Assembly (NCBI GenBank): GCA_003153855.1
Contig: PMBM01000170.1
Location: 33,649 to 44,870 of the forward strand
DNA from: Propionibacteriaceae bacterium
GTDB taxonomy: Bacteria > Actinomycetota > Actinomycetes > Propionibacteriales > Propionibacteriaceae
Direction: 5' to 3'
Length of the DNA: 11,222 nt
Both the position numbers and the translations under genes were made by a program. The notes under the pieces are model-generated. The model made no database searches. It was given only the letters and a program-made list of their open reading frames with translations, and was not told where the DNA came from. This document shows, piece after piece, positions 7,280-11,222 of this stretch (its first letter is position 1; the number at the start of each line of letters is the position of its first letter).

Positions 7280-8812
7280 TCAGTCAGCCTTTCGTTGGGT
7301 CATGTAGCGCATGAGGGTTTCCTGGTCCGCGTCGGCCTTGGCCACGTTGGCCGTGATCACGCCAGCGGAGAGGGTGTAGATGCGGTCGCAGATGCCCAGC
7401 AGCTCGGGCAGCTCCGAGGAGATCACGAAGCACCCCTTTCCGGCGTCGGCGAGCTGGTTGATGATCTCGTAGATCTCGTACTTCGCTCCGACGTCGATGC
7501 CTCGGGTGGGCTCGTCGAGGATCAGCACCTCGGGCTCCGTGAACATCCACTTTGCGAGGACGACCTTCTGCTGGTTGCCGCCGGACAGCTTCCCGACGCC
7601 TTCTTCGATCGTCGGTGCCTTGACCCGGAGGGCGTTGAAGTACTGGTTCGCCGCCTGTACCTCGCGGAACTCGTTGACCACGCCGTTCGGCGAGATCTTC
7701 TTGAGACCGGCGGCCGTGATGGAGACCTTGATCGTGTCGAGGAGGTTGAGGCCGAGCGCCTTCCGGTCCTCCGTGACGTACGCGAGGCCCGCGTCGATCG
7801 CCTGCTGCACGGTGCGCAGGTTGAAGGCCTTCCCGTGGATGCTGACGGTCCCTGACTGCTTCACGCCGTAGGACTGGCCGAACACGCTGCGTGCGAACTC
7901 GGTACGTCCAGCGCCCATCAGCCCGGCGAGGCCGACGATCTCGCCCGCGCGGACCTGTACTGCGGCGTTCTTGACCATCAGGCGGGTGGCGTCCTCCGGG
8001 TGGGCAACGGTCCAGTCACGGACGTCGAGGATGACATCGCCGATCTTGGGTTCGTGGGTCGGGAACCGGTGGTTCAGGTCCCGCCCGACCATGCCGCGAA
8101 TGATGCGGTCCTCGTTGACCTGGCCGGAATGTACGTCGAGGGTCTCGATCGTGCGCCCGTCCCGGATGATCGTGATCGAGTCCGAGATGGCTTCGATCTC
8201 GTTCAGCTTGTGGCTGATCATGATGCTCGTGATGCCCTCAGCCTTGAGCTCGCGAAGGATGCTCAGCAGGTGTGCGGAGTCGGCGTCGTTGAGGGCGGCC
8301 GTGGGCTCGTCCAGGATGAGGAGCTTGACGTCCTTGGAGAGGGCCTTGGCGATCTCCACGAGCTGCTGCTTGCCGATGCCGATGTTCTTGATCTGGGTGT
8401 CGGGGTCCTCCTGCAGCCCTACCTTCGCCAGGATCTCCCTGGCCTTCTTGCCGGCCTCCAGCCAGTTGATGACGCCGGCGGTGGCGACCTCGTTGCCGAG
8501 GTAGAGGTTCTCGACGATGGTCAGCTCGGGGATCAGCGCGAGCTCCTGGTGGATGATCGCGATGCCCGCATGCTCCGACTCGCGGATGTTGCGGAACTGG
8601 ACCAGAGAGTCGTTGAAGTGGATCTCGCCCTCGTACGTACCGAAGGGGTAGACGCCGGACAGCACCTTCATCAGCGTTGACTTACCGGCGCCGTTCTCGC
8701 CGACGATGCTGTGAATCTCGCCCCGCTCCACCTCGAAGGTGACTTCCTCAAGGGCCTTGACCCCTGGGAACTCCTTCGTGATCCCCCGCATGGAGAGGAT
8801 CGTGTCTGTCAT
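7280..8812 (-). CDS. mmsA: Multiple-monosaccharide ABC transporter, ATP-binding protein (MmsA/GguA/XylG-like)
   Basis: A 510-residue cytoplasmic ATPase with two tandem ABC domains, the normal size for sugar ATPases of this type. First domain: Walker [10 protein letters not shown] (38-46), Q-loop region [21 protein letters not shown], degenerate signature [15 protein letters not shown] (144-158) and Walker [12 protein letters not shown] (164-174). Second domain: degenerate P-loop GLMGAGRTE (about 297-305, lacking the Lys-Ser/Thr), canonical signature LSGGNQQK (409-416) and Walker [12 protein letters not shown] (430-440). Such asymmetry is standard in this family, where one of the two sites is catalytic. 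The frame extends upstream to 8881, but the start is ATG 8812 (protein MTDTILSM) because AAGGAG lies four bases before it and the extension would run through a perfect hairpin. The gene is mmsA in the monosaccharide-transporter sense (gguA in Agrobacterium), not the dehydrogenase of the same name. Confidence 0.94.
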   Translation of the reverse strand: MTDTILSMRGITKEFPGVKALEEVTFEVERGEIHSIVGENGAGKSTLMKVLSGVYPFGTYEGEIHFNDSLVQFRNIRESEHAGIAIIHQELALIPELTIVENLYLGNEVATAGVINWLEAGKKAREILAKVGLQEDPDTQIKNIGIGKQQLVEIAKALSKDVKLLILDEPTAALNDADSAHLLSILRELKAEGITSIMISHKLNEIEAISDSITIIRDGRTIETLDVHSGQVNEDRIIRGMVGRDLNHRFPTHEPKIGDVILDVRDWTVAHPEDATRLMVKNAAVQVRAGEIVGLAGLMGAGRTEFARSVFGQSYGVKQSGTVSIHGKAFNLRTVQQAIDAGLAYVTEDRKALGLNLLDTIKVSITAAGLKKISPNGVVNEFREVQAANQYFNALRVKAPTIEEGVGKLSGGNQQKVVLAKWMFTEPEVLILDEPTRGIDVGAKYEIYEIINQLADAGKGCFVISSELPELLGICDRIYTLSAGVITANVAKADADQETLMRYMTQRKAD

Positions 8813-8816
8813 GGTG

Positions 8817-8822
8817 CTCCTT
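8817..8822 (-). promoter_or_regulatory. Shine-Dalgarno site that fixes the mmsA start
   Basis: On the minus strand this reads AAGGAG followed by CACC and the ATG at 8812. It is the strongest ribosome-binding site in the window and decides between ATG 8812 and the longer open frame beginning at 8881. Confidence 0.7.
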
Positions 8823-8843
8823 CGCTCCGATGTGCTCGTGGGA

Positions 8844-8877
8844 GTGCGTGCGGGGCGGAAATCCGCCCCGCACGCAC
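8844..8877. other. Perfect 16-bp inverted repeat between chvE and mmsA (intra-operon hairpin)
   Basis: GTGCGTGCGGGGCGGA (8844-8859) and TCCGCCCCGCACGCAC (8862-8877) are exact reverse complements separated by AA. In RNA the innermost pair would open to give a very GC-rich 15-bp stem with a four-base loop. It begins 14 bases after the chvE stop on the transcribed strand and ends 31 bases before the mmsA ATG. No T-run follows. By analogy with hairpins after other ABC binding-protein genes, it may partly terminate transcription or protect the chvE mRNA 3' end, so that more binding protein than ATPase or permease is made. This role is inferred. Confidence 0.85.
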
Positions 8878-8890
8878 ACATCAGGTGATG

Positions 8891-9994
8891 TCAGGCGAGC
8901 TGAGCATCCGTGTAGTACTTCGCGTCAAGCAGGATCTTCTTGCAGCTCGACTTGTCGCACGCTACCGGCTGGAGCAGCTCCGTCGGAACGACCTTGAGCC
9001 CGTTGTCGTACGACTTCGTGTCGTTGACCGTGACGGTCGCGCCAGAGGTGATCTCCTGGATCATCTTGACAGTCGCCTTCGCAAGCTCGGACGTGTCCTT
9101 GAAGATCGTGGAGTACTGCTCACCCGCGAGGATCGACTTCACGCTCTCGAGCTCGGCGTCCTGGCCGGTGACGACCGGGAGAACCTTGCCGCCCGAGCCG
9201 TAGCCCGAGCCCTTGAGAGCCGCGATGATGCCGCGGGAGATGCCGTCGTACGGAGCCAGGACGCCGTTGACGTCCGAGGAGGCGTACGACTTGGTGAGGA
9301 TGTTCTCCATACGCTTCTTGGCGACTGCCGCATCCCAACGCAGGGTGGCGACGACCTTGAAGTCCGTCTCACCGGAGGCGATCTTGATGGTGCCGTCGTC
9401 GATCTTCGGCTGCAGGATGCTCATCGCGCCGTTGAAGAAGAAGGTCGCGTTGTTGTCGTCGGGCGAACCGGCGAACAGCTCGACGTTCCACGGCTTCGGC
9501 TTGCCGGAGGCCGCGAGGCCCGCGAGCAGTGAGGTGCCCTGCTGGACGCCCACCTTGAAGTTGTCGAACGTCGTGTAGTACGAGACCGCGTCGGTCTCGC
9601 GCAGGAGGCGGTCGTAAGCGATGACGGGGATACCGGCGGACTTGGCCTCCGCGAGCGCACCCTTCAAGGCGACACCGTCGATGGCAGCCACGACGAGCAG
9701 CTGGTTCTTCTTGGTGATCATGTCGTTGACCTGGGTGACCTGGGTCGGGATGTCATCGTTGGCGTAGACGAGGTTGACCTGGTAGCCGGCGGCCTCGAGC
9801 TGCTGCTTGATGTTGTCGCCGTCCTTGATCCACCGCTCGGAGGTCTTGGTCGGCATCGCAACGCCGATCGTTCCCTTCACAGCGGCGGCGGACGAGCCGG
9901 AGGCCCCAGTCGCAGGCGTGCCAGTGTCGCGTCCGCAGGCGGACAGCGAGAGTGCCAGAGCTGCTGCCGCGGCAACAGCCAGGATCTTGCGCAT
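8891..9994 (-). CDS. chvE: Multiple-monosaccharide ABC transporter, substrate-binding lipoprotein (ChvE-like)
   Basis: A 367-residue extracellular sugar-binding lipoprotein. The signal peptide MRKILAVAAAAALALSLSAC ends in a lipobox (LSAC) with the lipidated Cys at residue 20, followed by a Gly/Ser/Thr/Ala-rich linker to about residue 40. The mature part is a periplasmic-binding-protein type 1 fold: GTIGVAMPTKTSERW near 41-55, then VYANDD, AIDGVAL, AGIPVIAYDRL, ELFAGSPDDNNA, APYDGISRGIIAALK, VTGQDAE and FKDTSELA, blocks typical of ChvE/XylF-like proteins that bind arabinose, xylose, galactose or glucose. The nearby araA favours L-arabinose as a physiological ligand, but specificity cannot be settled by reading. 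The start ATG has GTAGG seven bases upstream. The gene is 88 bases after araA and 78 bases before mmsA, the widest gaps in this operon, and both contain hairpins. Confidence 0.93.
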   Translation of the reverse strand: MRKILAVAAAAALALSLSACGRDTGTPATGASGSSAAAVKGTIGVAMPTKTSERWIKDGDNIKQQLEAAGYQVNLVYANDDIPTQVTQVNDMITKKNQLLVVAAIDGVALKGALAEAKSAGIPVIAYDRLLRETDAVSYYTTFDNFKVGVQQGTSLLAGLAASGKPKPWNVELFAGSPDDNNATFFFNGAMSILQPKIDDGTIKIASGETDFKVVATLRWDAAVAKKRMENILTKSYASSDVNGVLAPYDGISRGIIAALKGSGYGSGGKVLPVVTGQDAELESVKSILAGEQYSTIFKDTSELAKATVKMIQEITSGATVTVNDTKSYDNGLKVVPTELLQPVACDKSSCKKILLDAKYYTDAQLA

Positions 9995-10009
9995 GTAGTA
10001 CCTACTTTC

Positions 10010-10034
10010 TCGGCCCGCAGGCGGTGAGGGCCGA
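10010..10034 (-). other. Stem-loop in the chvE leader, between araA and chvE
   Basis: TCGGCCC (10010-10016) and GGGCCGA (10028-10034) form a 7-bp GC-rich stem with an 11-base loop. On the minus-strand transcript it starts about 48 bases after the araA stop and ends about four bases before the chvE Shine-Dalgarno (GTAGG). It is too short and lacks the T-run needed for a confident terminator. It may mark an mRNA processing or stabilising site, or be incidental. The rest of this 88-base gap shows no promoter I can support. Confidence 0.4.
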
Positions 10035-10082
10035 TCTTGCTTCTCCTGAACGGGAAGTCCCCGAGCCAGGAAGTTGAGGTGC

Positions 10083-11222
10083 CTAGGCGTCGATGCCGAG
10101 GCGGTATGCGGCGGCTGTCCAGGCGAGCGCGTGGGTGAAGTCGCGCTCCTTGGTGTCGCGGGCGATGAGTGCTAGCTCGACCCCGGTGATCTTCGCAAGA
10201 TCCTGGAGATGGGTCGCGTTGAGCTGGGTGCTCAGGACGGTGTGGTGCGGGCCGCCTGCGGCGAGCCAGCACTGGGTCGAGGTGGCGAAGTCCGGCAGCG
10301 GGCGCCAGACGGCGCGAGCCACAGGAAGCTTGGGCATCGGGTGCGGGACGGCGACGACCTCGATCTCGTTCGAGACGTAGCGCAGGCGGTCACCGAGGTC
10401 GCTGAGCCCGAGCGTCACGCCGGCGCCAGGGGCCGCGTCGAACACGAGGCGTACGGGGTCCGAGCGGTTGCCGATGCCGAGCGGGTGGATCTCGACGCGC
10501 GGCTTCGCCACCGCGATCGAGGGGCAGACCTCGAGCATGTGCGCCCCGAGGATCATCTCGTTGCCGGGCTCGAGATGGTACGTGTAGTCCTCCATGAACG
10601 AGGTGCCGCCGGGAAGTCCCTTGGCCATCGCCTTGAGCCCGTGGCCGAGCACGGCGGTCTTCCAGTCGCCCTCGCCACCGAAGCCGTATCCGTCGGCCAT
10701 GAGGCGCTGCACGGCCATGCCGGGGAGCTGCTTCAGTCCGCCGAGGTCTTCGAAGTTCGTGGTGAACGCGCCGTAGCCGCCGTCGACGACGAAGCGGCGC
10801 AGGGCCACCTCGAGCTTGGCCGAGTAGCGCAGCGCGTCGTGCCGGTCGCCGCCCGGAAGGAGCTCGGAGGCCACCTCGTACGTGTCCGCGTACTCGGCGC
10901 ACAGGGCGTCGGCCTCGGCGTCGCCGACCTGGTCGACGACCGCGACGAGGTCGTTGACCCCGTACGTGTTGACGCTCGTCCCGAAGCGACGCTCGACCTC
11001 GACCTTGTCGCCCTCGGTGACAGCGACGAAGCGCATGTTGTCGCCGAACCGTACGACCTTCAGGTTGCGCAGCGCGGCAGCCCCGATGCAGGCGCGGGCC
11101 CAGACGCCGACGCGTTCGAGGACCGACGGGTTGCTGACGTGGCCGGCCACGATCGTGCGGGGGACCGACAGCCGGGTGGTGATGTACGCGAACTCCCGGT
11201 CGCCGTGGGCGGCCTGGTTGAG
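10083..11222 (-). CDS. araA: L-arabinose isomerase (N-terminus beyond window)
   Basis: Converts L-arabinose to L-ribulose, the first step of bacterial arabinose catabolism, as a Mn-dependent cytoplasmic enzyme. 379 residues are visible and the frame stays open to the window edge; by comparison with E. coli AraA (500 residues) about 120 N-terminal residues are missing. The visible part begins [11 protein letters not shown], a conserved AraA block, followed by [18 protein letters not shown] and [10 protein letters not shown]. All four metal-binding residues of E. coli AraA have counterparts: the Glu of GEGDWKTA (E306), the Glu of SFMEDYTYH (E333, 27 residues later as expected), the His of [10 protein letters not shown] (H350) and the second His of GPHHT (H450). 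The C-terminus is intact (TAG at 10085-10083). An ATG-like codon at 11150 is internal. The gene is first of the visible minus-strand operon, with the sugar importer genes directly downstream. Confidence 0.96.
   Translation of the reverse strand, partial: LNQAAHGDREFAYITTRLSVPRTIVAGHVSNPSVLERVGVWARACIGAAALRNLKVVRFGDNMRFVAVTEGDKVEVERRFGTSVNTYGVNDLVAVVDQVGDAEADALCAEYADTYEVASELLPGGDRHDALRYSAKLEVALRRFVVDGGYGAFTTNFEDLGGLKQLPGMAVQRLMADGYGFGGEGDWKTAVLGHGLKAMAKGLPGGTSFMEDYTYHLEPGNEMILGAHMLEVCPSIAVAKPRVEIHPLGIGNRSDPVRLVFDAAPGAGVTLGLSDLGDRLRYVSNEIEVVAVPHPMPKLPVARAVWRPLPDFATSTQCWLAAGGPHHTVLSTQLNATHLQDLAKITGVELALIARDTKERDFTHALAWTAAAYRLGIDA

Noticed and set aside
8813..8881. Upstream extension of mmsA by 23 residues
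   Set aside because: It would translate through the 16-bp palindrome, shows no ABC-ATPase homology, and leaves the AAGGAG site at 8817-8822 unused.
11148..11150. Start codon for araA inside the window
   Set aside because: The frame continues to the window edge with conserved AraA sequence ([11 protein letters not shown]), so this is an internal codon and the true start lies outside.
1..11222. CRISPR arrays, tRNA or rRNA genes, insertion sequences, prophage or defence genes
   Set aside because: Nothing with these signatures was seen. All gaps are under 150 bases, gene order is compact, and every long gene belongs to a housekeeping or sugar-use family.

Overview
The window is chromosomal-looking, high-GC DNA from an actinobacterium. 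The evidence is codon usage dominated by G/C third positions, a LacI-free cluster of sugar genes with actinobacterial-style lipoprotein and ABC genes, a probable leaderless GTG start behind a TANNNT box, and stem-loops without U-tracts. A Propionibacteriales / Nocardioides-like host is a guess only. I see no mobile element, phage gene, CRISPR array, tRNA or rRNA. The gene content is ordinary carbohydrate metabolism and DNA maintenance. I did not find a convincing new biological system; the points worth a second look are mostly intergenic nucleic-acid structures.

Left block (1-3332, plus strand): the 3' two-thirds or more of a GH38 alpha-mannosidase gene, cut by the window edge, is translationally coupled (stop and start overlap as TGATG) to a complete GPH/MelB-type cation:sugar symporter. 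Together they look like import and intracellular hydrolysis of mannosides. The symporter gene runs into a short intergenic region with four interleaved copies of a GAGCACC/GGTGCTC element (3328-3394).

Middle block (3482-5810, plus strand): a small DUF1801-like protein of unknown function, then a full RecQ helicase (helicase core, zinc-binding RQC region, HRDC). Each has its own candidate -10 box; the recQ one sits so close to a GTG that a leaderless transcript is likely. A compact stem-loop (5821-5846) lies between recQ and the convergent right block.

Right block (11222 down to 5862, minus strand): araA (L-arabinose isomerase, N-terminus beyond the window), then chvE (sugar-binding lipoprotein), mmsA (ATPase) and mmsB (permease). 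In transcription order this reads isomerase, binding protein, ATPase, permease. It looks like an arabinose uptake and utilisation operon: ChvE captures a monosaccharide outside the membrane, MmsA/MmsB import it, and AraA converts L-arabinose to L-ribulose. Kinase and epimerase genes (araB, araD), if linked, would lie to the right of the window. A perfect 16-bp inverted repeat sits between chvE and mmsA and a weaker hairpin precedes chvE, positions suited to giving the binding protein more mRNA than the membrane components.
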